Both the position numbers and the translations under genes were made by a program. This document shows, piece after piece, positions 41,030-50,874 of a stretch of DNA of 64,000 nucleotides. The DNA lies in contig CAZHHG010000001.1 in NCBI GenBank assembly GCA_964532065.1, positions 62,001 to 126,000 of the forward strand, given 5' to 3'. The notes beneath the pieces are model-generated. The model worked only from the letters and a program-made list of their open reading frames with translations. It ran no database searches and was not told the origin of the DNA. This stretch comes from DSXH01 sp964532065. GTDB lineage: Bacteria; Bacteroidota; Ignavibacteria; Ignavibacteriales; Melioribacteraceae. Each line of letters opens with the position of its first letter. The stretch's first letter is position 1.

Positions 41030-44000
41030 TTATAATTTTATTTCAAATTGATCTACCGGGTAATAACCTCTCTTAACAATTCTGGCTCCTTTAAATAATG
41101 CCCACGCCGGCATTGTCTGATGCGCTTTGGTCATCTGATATAACTGCTGCGCGCTATTCCCGATGAATATGTAGAGTGTTTTCGCGGGATTATAAGGATT
41201 AGGATATGTAAGGTAGAGTCCGTCGTCATTATTATTGTAAAGTTGACCGTTCCATTTAAAGAAATATTTGCCGGATTCTAAACCTAATTTTTTGAATATC
41301 TCTGCTGCAAAAGAATTTTCCGAAGGTCCTCCGAGAATTATCAGATCGTTATTTGCCAGGTCATCACCGGAGATTTCGCTATCCTTAACCAGGGGCTGAA
41401 ATACTTCAGTGAATCTATCGGCAACCATTTTCTGATAGCGGAGACCGATAGTATGATTGGCTTCAATCTGTTGGGTAGTTCCGTAGATTATCCGGACGTT
41501 CGCGTAATCATCGAAGAAATTCTGGTAAGTAAAATAATTACTCCGCTGCACCGGGATATCATTGCCATAATTGAAAAGTACTGATGATGGTTTTTCCCTT
41601 ACAAGAAACTCAAAACTCTGTTCTGCGCCAGTAACTTCTATCTGTTTAAGAGATCTCTCTTTACCGTTTTCAATTGCGACGGTTGTAAAAAAGCGGTACG
41701 GTTTTTTATCCTGTTTTACATTTACTTTTACTTTCCAGAGATCGTCAACCTGCCAGGTCTCCGCGGACAGAGTTAAAGCCGGCAGATCCTCCCTCTCAAG
41801 CCACTGCATAATAAAATCATTAAGCTTTTTCCCGGTTGATTTTTCCGCAATTTTAATAATCTGATCGTTGGAAATATTTTTTTCTTTGAACTCGTTGTGA
41901 ATATCATTCATCATGCCGGAAAATGAATTATTACCGAGTAATAATCTCAACTGATGAAGAAGATACGTTCCTTTAATTCTCGGTATTTGATAATTATTAT
42001 ATTTATCATAAACCGTCTGAGCATTTAGCGGAGCGAGATTTCCCTCTTTATTAATATTATAGAGAAGTCGGTAGTTAAGTTCCGTTAGTTCATCCTTCGA
42101 ATAATTAAAAGCCGGATCCGGAGACGAAGGCATCTGTCTTAAATAATTATAATATGAAGATGTTGCGCTGACAAACCAGTTTTCCTTATTACCGGCCGGA
42201 TACACAGTTCCTTTCCATAATCCCTCTTTGCTGAAGGAATAGGCTTCTTTAACATCGCTATATTGATTTGATAAATTTTTAACGGCCGGCTGCACCGGCA
42301 TTTTATCTTTCAATTCTTTCAGGCGGTTTGCAACATAGACCGGATTTGCAATTGTATATCCCAAAGTAAACCGGGGAACAGAATTCGGCAGATCAGGCAT
42401 CCTTCCGTTTTCGCCGACGAACTGTTCGCGCAGAGTTACTTTTCCGCTATGAGCAAAGAACATCAGGTTCTCGGCCATTTCGGATGTGGTTACTTTTCCG
42501 TCGCACGCGTGCGGTCTGTTAATCGGCGAGGAGTTCCAGAGATCGAATGCCGCATGCTGGTCAATCTTCCCATTCTTTTCCTGATAGAAATTCCAGAATG
42601 CAATATCGCGGTTGGCCGGACGCCAGATGATATCCGCGGGCGATTCATCTGAATTCTGTATATACTCTTTTCTAACCTCAAGATCTTTGTTGTTGTTGTT
42701 GCTCCAGTAGAAATCTTTCGCGCCGCCGTACCAGTCCTGCTTCGAACTTCTCCACAATTTCCATTTGTATGTACCTAAAAGCAGAATTCCGATTTCATTT
42801 CTCTTAACGTCCCCTATAAGCCAATCGTTGGTATACATTCCGTTATTCTTTTCGGTCATAATTTTTACAACATCGTCGATGCTGTTAGCATACTGTGCCG
42901 CTTTACGAATCCTGTTCGACTGGGGAATACCATCGGGATTAAAAGGGGTCTGCTGCACAGTTGTTTCTCCGAGCATAATTCCGGCGCTGTTCATATAAAA
43001 ATCGGCTCCCGAATGAATTCCGCCGGGATAAGTCTGATAAACGAGCCGGTTTCCTTCCGAAGGTTGAACATCGGTTATAACATTCCAGTGATACCCTGTA
43101 TAACCGCCCCACATAAAGATCTGACCGTAAACAATTCTTCCGTCTTTTGTAGCGGAGTTGTTGGCAAGAAAAGCAGAGCATTTATGAAGGCGTTCCTGGA
43201 TTGAAAGTTCTTCCTCGTTTGATAAAAAACTCTTTCCGGTAAGAGGATTGGGCGTAACACGAAGAGCGCTCTGCATATAATCGAGATCGATCGATGAATT
43301 GATTGCGACTATATCGAGGAGGTCTACCGGCCGATCAAAAACTTTAGCACCGTTCTTTGCCGCGCCGTCGGCAATTCCTTTCATCTCCGTCAGATATTCA
43401 TCATCGTACTTTCGGAGCAGCATAGCATCCACCTGGAATTTCGTACGGTTCCATCCTCCCTGAGGATCGGAACTACTATAATTGACAGCAAGTTTTTCTA
43501 TAAACATTTTTATTTCATCGGCGAGAAGATAACCGTACTGATAGCCCCTCTGATACGGTTTACCCTCGATGTGGACAAAGATCCATCCTTTATCCTCATA
43601 CCTGAATGCAGGCCCATACCACTTAACGGTTTCCAGAGGGATATACTCGGAGATGTCCGTAACTTCTGTTAATTCAATATCATCGAACCAGACATTCCCT
43701 TTTGCTTTACCGTTGTAACCGAAATTGAGACGAACGTTATCCTTTGCTTTTGTGGCAACAAACATTACTTCAATTTTCTGCCAGTCCTTTGTTGACCCTG
43801 CAGAGGGAGAACTGTTTGTAAATGGGAAAGATTCCATGGTTAAACAGGCCGCAACAGGAGTTGGATACTGATCGATAGGATTTGTAAAAGCATTTTCTGT
43901 TTTAATCCATCCGCTCAGTTTATATACATGTCCTACTTTTAAATTTATCTCTTCCGAAAGAACGGTGCTCTGGGTCCATTCAACATGACTCATTTGAAGA

Positions 44001-44200
44001 CTTTTTGAGCCCGAATAAAAAACACTACTGTTCAGATTTACATTAGAGCCGGTAACTACCGACCAGTTTTCCGCAAATCCGGAACCGCCTGATTTTTCGA
44101 AACCGGGATTTTTCAGAGTGATAAGATTTTTTTGTGCAGGTATAATTCCGCAGTTAATAAAAAAGAATGCTAACAATGAATAGATAATATGTTTTCTCAT
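41030..44200 (-). CDS. Exported multidomain protein: CBM-like, C45/phospholipase-B-like, M1-C-terminal-like
   Basis: This 1056-residue protein has a signal peptide (LLAFFFINCGIIPAQ, with a possible lipobox Cys17). Three parts follow. Residues about 25-180 form a carbohydrate-binding-like beta sandwich (NPGFEKSGGSGFAENWSV, then VWFDDIELTEV). Residues about 190-640 belong to the C45/acyl-coenzyme A:6-APA acyltransferase or phospholipase B-like Ntn hydrolases: GKPYQRGYQYGYLLADEI and HKCSAFLANNSATKDGRIV, with Cys341 as candidate self-processing nucleophile. Residues about 680-840 resemble the C-terminal part of M1 aminopeptidases (KKLNDFIMQWLEREDLP), with no HExxH motif. The last 200 residues are unassigned. 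An amide-hydrolysing exported enzyme is inferred. It is monocistronic. Confidence 0.7.
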   Translation of the reverse strand: MRKHIIYSLLAFFFINCGIIPAQKNLITLKNPGFEKSGGSGFAENWSVVTGSNVNLNSSVFYSGSKSLQMSHVEWTQSTVLSEEINLKVGHVYKLSGWIKTENAFTNPIDQYPTPVAACLTMESFPFTNSSPSAGSTKDWQKIEVMFVATKAKDNVRLNFGYNGKAKGNVWFDDIELTEVTDISEYIPLETVKWYGPAFRYEDKGWIFVHIEGKPYQRGYQYGYLLADEIKMFIEKLAVNYSSSDPQGGWNRTKFQVDAMLLRKYDDEYLTEMKGIADGAAKNGAKVFDRPVDLLDIVAINSSIDLDYMQSALRVTPNPLTGKSFLSNEEELSIQERLHKCSAFLANNSATKDGRIVYGQIFMWGGYTGYHWNVITDVQPSEGNRLVYQTYPGGIHSGADFYMNSAGIMLGETTVQQTPFNPDGIPQSNRIRKAAQYANSIDDVVKIMTEKNNGMYTNDWLIGDVKRNEIGILLLGTYKWKLWRSSKQDWYGGAKDFYWSNNNNKDLEVRKEYIQNSDESPADIIWRPANRDIAFWNFYQEKNGKIDQHAAFDLWNSSPINRPHACDGKVTTSEMAENLMFFAHSGKVTLREQFVGENGRMPDLPNSVPRFTLGYTIANPVYVANRLKELKDKMPVQPAVKNLSNQYSDVKEAYSFSKEGLWKGTVYPAGNKENWFVSATSSYYNYLRQMPSSPDPAFNYSKDELTELNYRLLYNINKEGNLAPLNAQTVYDKYNNYQIPRIKGTYLLHQLRLLLGNNSFSGMMNDIHNEFKEKNISNDQIIKIAEKSTGKKLNDFIMQWLEREDLPALTLSAETWQVDDLWKVKVNVKQDKKPYRFFTTVAIENGKERSLKQIEVTGAEQSFEFLVREKPSSVLFNYGNDIPVQRSNYFTYQNFFDDYANVRIIYGTTQQIEANHTIGLRYQKMVADRFTEVFQPLVKDSEISGDDLANNDLIILGGPSENSFAAEIFKKLGLESGKYFFKWNGQLYNNNDDGLYLTYPNPYNPAKTLYIFIGNSAQQLYQMTKAHQTMPAWALFKGARIVKRGYYPVDQFEIKL

Positions 44201-44331
44201 TTGGCATCCAAAATATTTTTAGAAGTTGGGGGTAAAAATAGGGATAATGATATGTGATTTGAAAGTGAAAACGGAAATCTAATACTGCTTGTTGTTCCGT
44301 AGTTCAGATTAATTGAAAAGCAGAACAGAGA

Positions 44332-45042
44332 TCAAAAATAAACTTTTTTCTGTGCGAGCGGGCTCTGGCTCAGAAGATCTACAATAAAAGTTTCCAGGAT
44401 TGCCAGATAGGATTCTTTATTCGGTAGAGATAACAATTTCTGTTTTGCCTGCAGTTTTCCGAATGCTGCGACCTTTCCTTTAAGATTATCCCAGAGAAGG
44501 TATTCAATGCCGGCAACCATAACAAAAAAGGATGCGGAACCGCGTCCCATCGTCACTCCTTTTTCGTCGCCGCTTTTATTAAAGTAAGCATCTTCTATAA
44601 AGAAGAGATAATTAGGAATGTTGTCTTCGTATGAGAATCCCTTTACATCCGGAATATAAACCAATTGAGTCGAATCAAATTCGCTGCCTGGGGATTTGTA
44701 GACAAATTTTAGTGGCGATTTAATTGATTCCTTATTTGCCTTTACAATTTTTGCAAAAGTGTTTTCTGATAAAAGAACGGGGATATAATTATCGATCAAT
44801 TCAATCTCTTTCGATGTAAGCATCTGCTTGGAGGCGTTTTTTCTGCTGATAAATTCATTGAGCTGGTCGTTTTCCAGCAGAGAGGAGATAAATGGCATTA
44901 TAAGAATCTGAACACCGGACTGGTTCAAATTTTTATACTCGGGAGCTACATATGTGAATCTGTCCGAAACAGAACACGAGTTATTAACGAACATTATTAC
45001 TACAAGAAGAGTAAAAAGCGTTATTTTTTTCATATGAATCAT
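44332..45042 (-). CDS. Hypothetical lipoprotein
   Basis: This 236-residue protein has a lipoprotein signal (LLVVIMFVNNSCS) with the lipid cysteine near residue 23. The mature part has VQILIMPFISSLLEN and a body with no motif that I recognise; the predicted fold mixes helices and strands. Two starts are possible, at 45042 and at 45033 (the fourth residue, Met). It is divergent from the aldo/keto reductase. Function unknown. Confidence 0.65.
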   Translation of the reverse strand: MIHMKKITLFTLLVVIMFVNNSCSVSDRFTYVAPEYKNLNQSGVQILIMPFISSLLENDQLNEFISRKNASKQMLTSKEIELIDNYIPVLLSENTFAKIVKANKESIKSPLKFVYKSPGSEFDSTQLVYIPDVKGFSYEDNIPNYLFFIEDAYFNKSGDEKGVTMGRGSASFFVMVAGIEYLLWDNLKGKVAAFGKLQAKQKLLSLPNKESYLAILETFIVDLLSQSPLAQKKVYF

Positions 45043-45183
45043 TCTGGTTTTTCTTTTAACTATACCGGCTCAAAAAATAATTTTGTTATAATTCAATATC
45101 AACACATAAATATAGACGGAAAATAATTAGGAAAGTTTCCTATAAACTCTATTTTTGTATTTATTTTTTTAAGAGGAGATTGA

Positions 45184-46065
45184 ATGAATCCTTTATTATC
45201 AAGAGCAGCACTCGGATTGTGGCGGGCGAAAATCTGGAATTATTCCAGATCCGGTTTAGAGAAACTGATAACCGGCTCAATCGATCTCGGGATTAATACG
45301 TTCGATCATGCCGACATATACGGTGATTACGAATGCGAAGGTTTGTTCGGAGATATTCTAAAATCTAATCCATCCCTCCGTAAAAAGATGGTTCTCGTTA
45401 CCAAGTGCGGTATTAAACTTACATCATCAAAATATCCCGAACGGAAGATAAAGTATTACGATACAGGGAAAGACCATATAATTAAATCTGCAGAAAACTC
45501 ACTCATGAATCTTGGAACTGATTTTATTGATCTGCTTCTTATTCACCGCCCGGATCCTTTAATGAATGCCGACGAAGTAGCCGGAGCTTTTACCGACTTA
45601 AAAGCTTCGGGTAAGGTATTACATTTCGGGGTGTCGAATTTTCTGCCTCATCAGTTTGAGCTGCTTCAATCGCGGCTTCCGTTTCCACTGTCAACAAACC
45701 AGATAGAAGTATCCGCACTCCATCACGAGCATTTTGATAACGGAAACATTGATTTCCTTCAGCATAAAAAAGTTGTCCCCATGGTCTGGTCCCCTTTTGC
45801 AGGCGGAAGAATTTTTTATGAGGAGAGTGAAAGCGCTATCAGAACACGATCGGTTCTGAACGAACTTGCATATAAATACGGAACGAACGGAATTGAACCG
45901 ATTGCCGCCGCATGGCTCTTTGTTCACCCGGTTAACTTTGTTGTAGTTTTAGGAAGCGGCAGGATTGACAGAATTAAAAACGCGATCGAAGGAATTAAAA
46001 TTAAGCTGACGCGGGAGGAGTGGTTCCGGATCTGGACAGCGGCGAGGGGACAGGATATTCCATAA
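45184..46065 (+). CDS. Aldo/keto reductase
   Basis: This 293-residue cytoplasmic enzyme has the full aldo/keto reductase tetrad: Asp41 and Tyr46 in FDHADIYG, Lys74 in VTKCG and His121 in LLIHRPD. VVLGSGRIDRI supplies the NADP-binding tail. The pattern places it near the E. coli YdhF group of sugar-type aldehyde reductases. GAGGAG lies eight bases before the ATG, and a TATTTTTG element (45150-45157) 27 bases before the start may be its -7 promoter box. The substrate is unknown. Confidence 0.9.
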   Translation: MNPLLSRAALGLWRAKIWNYSRSGLEKLITGSIDLGINTFDHADIYGDYECEGLFGDILKSNPSLRKKMVLVTKCGIKLTSSKYPERKIKYYDTGKDHIIKSAENSLMNLGTDFIDLLLIHRPDPLMNADEVAGAFTDLKASGKVLHFGVSNFLPHQFELLQSRLPFPLSTNQIEVSALHHEHFDNGNIDFLQHKKVVPMVWSPFAGGRIFYEESESAIRTRSVLNELAYKYGTNGIEPIAAAWLFVHPVNFVVVLGSGRIDRIKNAIEGIKIKLTREEWFRIWTAARGQDIP

Positions 46066-46087
46066 TTAAAATCATTTTGTAAAATAA

Positions 46088-46112
46088 AAAACCCCGGCAT
46101 TACCGGGGTTTT
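46088..46112. terminator. Bidirectional terminator
   Basis: AAAACCCCGG and CCGGGGTTTT (46088-46097 and 46103-46112) form a 10-base-pair stem with loop CATTA between the aldo/keto reductase and the tolC-like gene, which end towards each other. Confidence 0.88.
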
Positions 46113-46130
46113 CTGATTTGCAGATATCAA

Positions 46131-47465
46131 TTAAAACTCAGTATTAAGCCGTCCGAGAACATTCATCAATTCAAATTGCTTTGTGAAATAACTGTACTGA
46201 GCCTGAATATCATTATTCTGCGCCTGGAGATAATCCCTGTACGACTGCTGCATTTCAATAAATGTAGCTGATCCAAGTTCATAATTCTCGCGCTTCATAT
46301 TCCAGTTTAGTCGCGCGGATATAAGGCTTTTATTTGTTACTTCAACCTGTGTCTTCGCAGTTTCCAGATCCAGCAATGTATTCTTAACCTGCGCCCGGAT
46401 CTCTTTTTCAAGAGCATTCAGATCCTCTGTTGCATTTTTTATCTGAACTTCGGCTGACTGAATAGCAAACTCGGTATTCCATCCGGAAAAAATTGAAAAG
46501 TTAAGAGAAAGACCCATACTAAAAATTCTGCGGTTAAAAAGATCCCCCGGACGAATAGCGCTGGTGGAATACCGGTAGTTTCCGCTCAATGTCGGAAATA
46601 ATCCGGCGCGGGAAATAGTGAGCTGATACTGCGCGCTTTCAAGTTTCAGTTTCTGGCTCTGGTAATCTTTTCTGCTTTTTAAAGCCGCTTCAAATAATTT
46701 TGCCTGATCATCCCGCGAATCGAAATAATTAAAATTAACCGATTGCGGCGCTTCAAATGTATACTCTCCGGTTATATCGAGTGTAAGATATTTGAGAAGA
46801 TTTATTTTAGCTTTTTCAAAGTTGTTCTTAGCCTGAAGGAATGCAAGTTCCGAATTCGCCGTTTGAACGTCCTGAGCATAAACATCCGAGACGGTAATCA
46901 TATTCAGATCGAGCATCTCTCCGATTTTTTCGGTCAGATTTTTATTATAAGTATAATTTTCCTCCTGAAATTTGAGAAGCCGCTCGTAACTTATAATTGA
47001 GAAATATAAGCTGGCCGTCTGAAGTATAATATCCTGTTTCAGTTTGTCGAGATCAAAAAGAGCTGAATTAAGATTTGTTTCTTTCTGTTTGATATTGGCG
47101 TAGTTCGATAATCCGTTGAAGAGGGTAACATTGCCGCTTGCCGATAGTGAATAACTCCTGGAATCGATTTGCGATGCCGGAATGATCTGTTCCCTGCCGA
47201 AGAAATCGAGCTGCGTGCCTCCATCGTCATTTGTTCTCGACCATCCCCACGAACCGCCTACTCCAAGAGACGGTAAAAGATCCCCGTAAGCACTTTTAAC
47301 ACTTGCTTCAGTGGTAATAAGAGAGTTCTGTGATTTGACGAGAGTTGTATTGCTGTTAAGAGCAATTGAAATAGCTTCGTTAAGTGTTAATTTTTTCTGT
47401 CCGTAGGAAGTTGCAAACAGAAGAAAGGATGTAATAAAAAGAAGATAGTGTTTGTAATTTTTCAT
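46131..47465 (-). CDS. TolC-family outer-membrane efflux protein
   Basis: This 444-residue protein has a signal peptide (FITSFLLFATSYGQ) and two long coiled helices typical of TolC. The family repeats are LTLNEAISIALNSNTTLVKS (about 25-44) and YELGSATFIEMQQSYRDYLQ-like near the C-terminus. It would provide the outer-membrane channel for the MacA/MacB genes 60 bases upstream. The length is standard. The substrate of the pump is unknown. A bidirectional terminator ends the operon here. Confidence 0.88.
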   Translation of the reverse strand: MKNYKHYLLFITSFLLFATSYGQKKLTLNEAISIALNSNTTLVKSQNSLITTEASVKSAYGDLLPSLGVGGSWGWSRTNDDGGTQLDFFGREQIIPASQIDSRSYSLSASGNVTLFNGLSNYANIKQKETNLNSALFDLDKLKQDIILQTASLYFSIISYERLLKFQEENYTYNKNLTEKIGEMLDLNMITVSDVYAQDVQTANSELAFLQAKNNFEKAKINLLKYLTLDITGEYTFEAPQSVNFNYFDSRDDQAKLFEAALKSRKDYQSQKLKLESAQYQLTISRAGLFPTLSGNYRYSTSAIRPGDLFNRRIFSMGLSLNFSIFSGWNTEFAIQSAEVQIKNATEDLNALEKEIRAQVKNTLLDLETAKTQVEVTNKSLISARLNWNMKRENYELGSATFIEMQQSYRDYLQAQNNDIQAQYSYFTKQFELMNVLGRLNTEF

Positions 47466-47525
47466 TCTAGGTCTCTAATATTTTCTGTAATAACGGGACC
47501 GGCATAAGCCGATCCATTTGAATTC

Positions 47526-48743
47526 TTATTCATATCTTAATGCATCAATCGGATTAAGTCTGGACGCTTTTCTTGCCGGATAGAAACCGAAAAAGATTCC
47601 GATTGCGCCAGCAAATCCGAAAGCCAGAAGAATAATTTCGGGCTGAATATTAGCCACCTGGCTTGTATAATTGTTCAATATATAGGCAACACCGAAGGAG
47701 AGGGCCACTCCCAGAATCCCTCCTGCAAGACTTAATACTATAGCTTCGGTAAGAAATTGAATCAGTATATCCGATGCGCGCGCGCCAATCGAAAGTCTTA
47801 TACCGATTTCCCTGGTCCGTTCTGTTACGGAAACAAGCATAATATTCATAATGCCGATTCCGCCAACAATAAGCGAAACGCCTGCTACAGAGCCGAGCAG
47901 AATCGTAAGGATTTTAGAGGTTTCAGTTGCGGCTGTTGCTAAATCCGCCTGGTCCTGAATAGTAAAATCGTCGTCCTCACCCTGAGTTAATTTATGTGCA
48001 TCCCTCATAATTCTTCTCAGTTCCTCTTTGGCTTTCGGAATCTGCTCCGGTGTGAGAGCGCTTACCTGAATGGAGCTTATAAATCTTCCGCCCGATAATC
48101 TCTCGTGAACAGTTCTTGAAGGTGCGAGAATAATATCATCGTTACTCGTGCCGACAGAAGTCTGCCCTTTTTCTGTAAGAACGCCAATAATTCTGAACGG
48201 GACATTACGGATTCTAACCTGTTGACCGATCGGGTCATCATCCGGGAAAAGATTATTAGCGACTTCCGAGCCGAGTATGCAAACCTTAGATCTTGCAAGT
48301 ACGTCACGCTCGGTAAAAAACTCGCCCGACTTAAGTTTCCACGATCTGATTTCGAGGTAATCGGGTGATACACCCTGAACCTGAGTAAACCAGTTACCGA
48401 CACCGCCGATTATCTGACCGCCGGATCTTACAATCGGAGTAACTCCGCTGATAAGTGATGCTTCTTCTTTAATCCGGTCAACATCGTCGAAGGTGAAGCG
48501 GTTGAATGTTCCCATACCGCGGTTAACTCCGCCGCTAAGTGAAGCACCGGGGGTAATAACAATCAGGTTTGAACCGAGAGAAGCTATTTGATCTTCAACC
48601 TGTTTCTGCGCGCCGTCTCCAATAGCAACCATCACAACAACTGCGGCAACACCTATAATGATACCAAGAGCAGTAAGCAGACTTCTCATTCTCGATTTCA
48701 TTATGCTTCTAATAGCAACCTTTAAAATATTTTTCACCTGCAT
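47526..48743 (-). CDS. MacB-type ABC transporter permease
   Basis: This 405-residue protein has an N-terminal span (AIRSIMKSRMRSLLTALGII), a periplasmic MacB core (about 40-270, with GGVGNWFTQVQGVSPDYLEI) and an FtsX domain with three C-terminal spans (GGIGIMNIMLVSVTERTREIG-like signature, about 298-318, and GFYPARKASRLNPIDALRYE at the end). It works with the separate ATPase encoded three bases upstream as a mechanotransmission exporter. The substrate is unknown (MacAB homologues export peptides, antibiotics or heme-related compounds). Confidence 0.92.
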   Translation of the reverse strand: MQVKNILKVAIRSIMKSRMRSLLTALGIIIGVAAVVVMVAIGDGAQKQVEDQIASLGSNLIVITPGASLSGGVNRGMGTFNRFTFDDVDRIKEEASLISGVTPIVRSGGQIIGGVGNWFTQVQGVSPDYLEIRSWKLKSGEFFTERDVLARSKVCILGSEVANNLFPDDDPIGQQVRIRNVPFRIIGVLTEKGQTSVGTSNDDIILAPSRTVHERLSGGRFISSIQVSALTPEQIPKAKEELRRIMRDAHKLTQGEDDDFTIQDQADLATAATETSKILTILLGSVAGVSLIVGGIGIMNIMLVSVTERTREIGIRLSIGARASDILIQFLTEAIVLSLAGGILGVALSFGVAYILNNYTSQVANIQPEIILLAFGFAGAIGIFFGFYPARKASRLNPIDALRYE

Positions 48744-48745
48744 AA

Positions 48746-49507
48746 TTAATCCTCCTGAACCTGAAGAACAGAATCTTCTTTCAACTTTTTCAATTCCTCT
48801 TTAGCGAAGAGCCGGTTTTTAATCGCTATATCCTGAATAATTTTTCCATCTCTGAGTTCAATTATTCTTTTAGCAAAAAGAGCGAAATCCCTCTCATGTG
48901 TAACAAGAACGATAGTAATACCTTCGTCATTAAGTTCCTGAAAGACCGAGAAAACTTCTATGGAAGTCCTGCTGTCAAGGTTTCCCGTTGGTTCGTCTGC
49001 GAGTATAAGAGAAGGCTCATTTACAAGAGCGCGTGCAATCGCGACTCTCTGCTGCTGTCCGCCGGAAAGCTGACTCGGCACATGGTGCATTCTGTCGCCC
49101 AGCCCAACTCTTTCAAGAGCTTTAACGGCTTTTTCAACAGGATCTTTAAAGCGATGGGACCTGTCGTATAAAAGCGGCAGTTCAACATTTTCAAGAGCTG
49201 TTGTTCTTGAAAGAAGATTGAAACCTTGGAAGACAAAACCGATCTTATGATTTCTGATTGCGGCATATTCGTTAGGAGAAAAATTGCTCGTATTACTTCC
49301 ATCAATATAGTATTCCCCTGACGTCGGCTGATCCAGGCAGCCGAGGAGATTCATCAGCGTAGACTTACCGGAGCCCGATGCACCCATAATAGCAACGAAC
49401 TCCCCTTCCTTTATTTCAATATCAACTTTGCGCAGCGCATGAACTTCAACCTCGCCAATAGTATACGTTTTGGATAAGCCGGAAGTTCTGATAATATTTC
49501 TAGTCAA
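48746..49507 (-). CDS. MacB/LolD-type ABC transporter ATPase
   Basis: This 253-residue ATPase has Walker A GASGSGKST (42-50), the Q-loop FVFQGFNLL, signature LSGGQQQRVAIARAL (about 147-161), Walker B LILADEPTGNLD and the switch histidine in VLVTHERD. The strong conservation places it in the MacB/LolD subfamily that pairs with FtsX-like permeases. It sits 11 bases after the MacA gene and three before the permease. Confidence 0.95.
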   Translation of the reverse strand: MTRNIIRTSGLSKTYTIGEVEVHALRKVDIEIKEGEFVAIMGASGSGKSTLMNLLGCLDQPTSGEYYIDGSNTSNFSPNEYAAIRNHKIGFVFQGFNLLSRTTALENVELPLLYDRSHRFKDPVEKAVKALERVGLGDRMHHVPSQLSGGQQQRVAIARALVNEPSLILADEPTGNLDSRTSIEVFSVFQELNDEGITIVLVTHERDFALFAKRIIELRDGKIIQDIAIKNRLFAKEELKKLKEDSVLQVQED

Positions 49508-49518
49508 GATAAACCTCC

Positions 49519-50829
49519 TTAGAATCCTCTACCGAAACCCGGAGGCCTGTTCTGCTGTGTCGGATTTAATGGATTAGAATTGCTTGTCTTTGTATCTGCT
49601 TCAACAACTCCGGTAATGAGCTGCATTCCTTCCTTAATATTTCTGCTTCTAACCATTTCTGTGTTTTTACCGTCAGTAATACCGAGAGACATCATACCCA
49701 TAGCAAGTTTTCCGTCTTCATCGAGATACCAGACTCTTCCGAAGTTTCTGTTTCTGCCTCCCGTTTGTCCGGGTCTCTGGAAGTTCATTCCGGATGCGGC
49801 ACCCTGTCCGCCCATCTGACCCATGCCCATGCCCATACCCATTCCTCTATTCTTCAAACTATCGGGCAGATTCTTTAAACGTTCTTCCATTCTCTTAGTA
49901 TACTCGGCCATCATTTCATCGGGTGGTGTAAACCGGAGCGCAACATTGGGAACGATAAGTACATCCTCCTTTTCGGCCACGTAAAAATCGACCGTCGCAG
50001 TCATTCCCGGAAGCAGCAGCTTCTCTTTATTATCAGCGGTTACAACAACAGTATAATTGACGACATTCGAAATTGTTTGAGGACTTAATCTGATCTGAGA
50101 CACTTCACCTTCAAATTTTTTATCCTGAAATGCCTGAACGGTAAAAGAAACTTTCTGGCCTACTTTAATCTGGCCGATATCACCTTCATCAACATTCGCC
50201 AGAATCCTCATAGATGAAAGATCTTCCACCATTGTAAAAAGTGTAGGAGCGGAAAGACTCGCCGCGACCGTCTGACCCTGTTCAACGTTCCGGTTTATAA
50301 TCTTTCCAGAGATCGGGGCGGTTATAAAAGCATATTCAAGATTGGTCTTGGCTTTTTCGATAGCAAACTCGGCTGATTTAAGAGAGGCCAGCGCGGATTC
50401 TATCGCCGTTTTGGAAGCAATAAAATCGAGTTCGGAAATAAATTTCTTTTCGAACAGTTTTTTATTCCGCTCGTGTTTAGCAAGCGCTTCGTTGTACTGA
50501 GCTTTGGTTCTCTCAAGAATTGCAAGCTGATCTCTAACCTGGGCGGCAAGCAGTGTTGTGTCGATAAGCGCAAGAAGCTGTCCTCGTCTCACTTCGTCGT
50601 TAAAATCGACAAACAAACTTGCAATTCTTCCGGAGACCTGAGTTCCGACTTCCACAGTTGAGAGTGCTTCGAGAGTACCCGTGCTGGTAATCGCATTTGT
50701 TATTTTCCCTTTTTTAACCTCAACAAACGAAAATTTGCTTTCCTCCGATTCACCGTTGCTGAAAAGAAGAAAAGCCGTAACAATAACTGCGATACCGATT
50801 ATCCCGTAAATAAAATATTTCTTTTTCAT
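49519..50829 (-). CDS. MacA-type periplasmic adaptor with Met/Gly-rich insert
   Basis: This 436-residue membrane-fusion protein has an N-terminal anchor (FIYGIIGIAVIVTAFLLF), a lipoyl half (VEVGTQVSGRIASLFVDFND), a helical hairpin (about 95-160), the second lipoyl half (ITAPISGKIINRNVEQGQTV) and beta-barrel segments. An insertion at about residues 303-364 in the membrane-proximal part is unusual: it contains a Gly-Met run (GMGMGMGMGQMGG) and a Gly/Asn/Arg stretch. The insert could be a metal-binding or flexible linker; this is speculation. It leads the efflux operon after the Spy-like gene. Confidence 0.9.
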   Translation of the reverse strand: MKKKYFIYGIIGIAVIVTAFLLFSNGESEESKFSFVEVKKGKITNAITSTGTLEALSTVEVGTQVSGRIASLFVDFNDEVRRGQLLALIDTTLLAAQVRDQLAILERTKAQYNEALAKHERNKKLFEKKFISELDFIASKTAIESALASLKSAEFAIEKAKTNLEYAFITAPISGKIINRNVEQGQTVAASLSAPTLFTMVEDLSSMRILANVDEGDIGQIKVGQKVSFTVQAFQDKKFEGEVSQIRLSPQTISNVVNYTVVVTADNKEKLLLPGMTATVDFYVAEKEDVLIVPNVALRFTPPDEMMAEYTKRMEERLKNLPDSLKNRGMGMGMGMGQMGGQGAASGMNFQRPGQTGGRNRNFGRVWYLDEDGKLAMGMMSLGITDGKNTEMVRSRNIKEGMQLITGVVEADTKTSNSNPLNPTQQNRPPGFGRGF

Positions 50830-50874
50830 TACAATGCCTTAATAGAATTAATTTATCAAATTGACCGCTAACTA

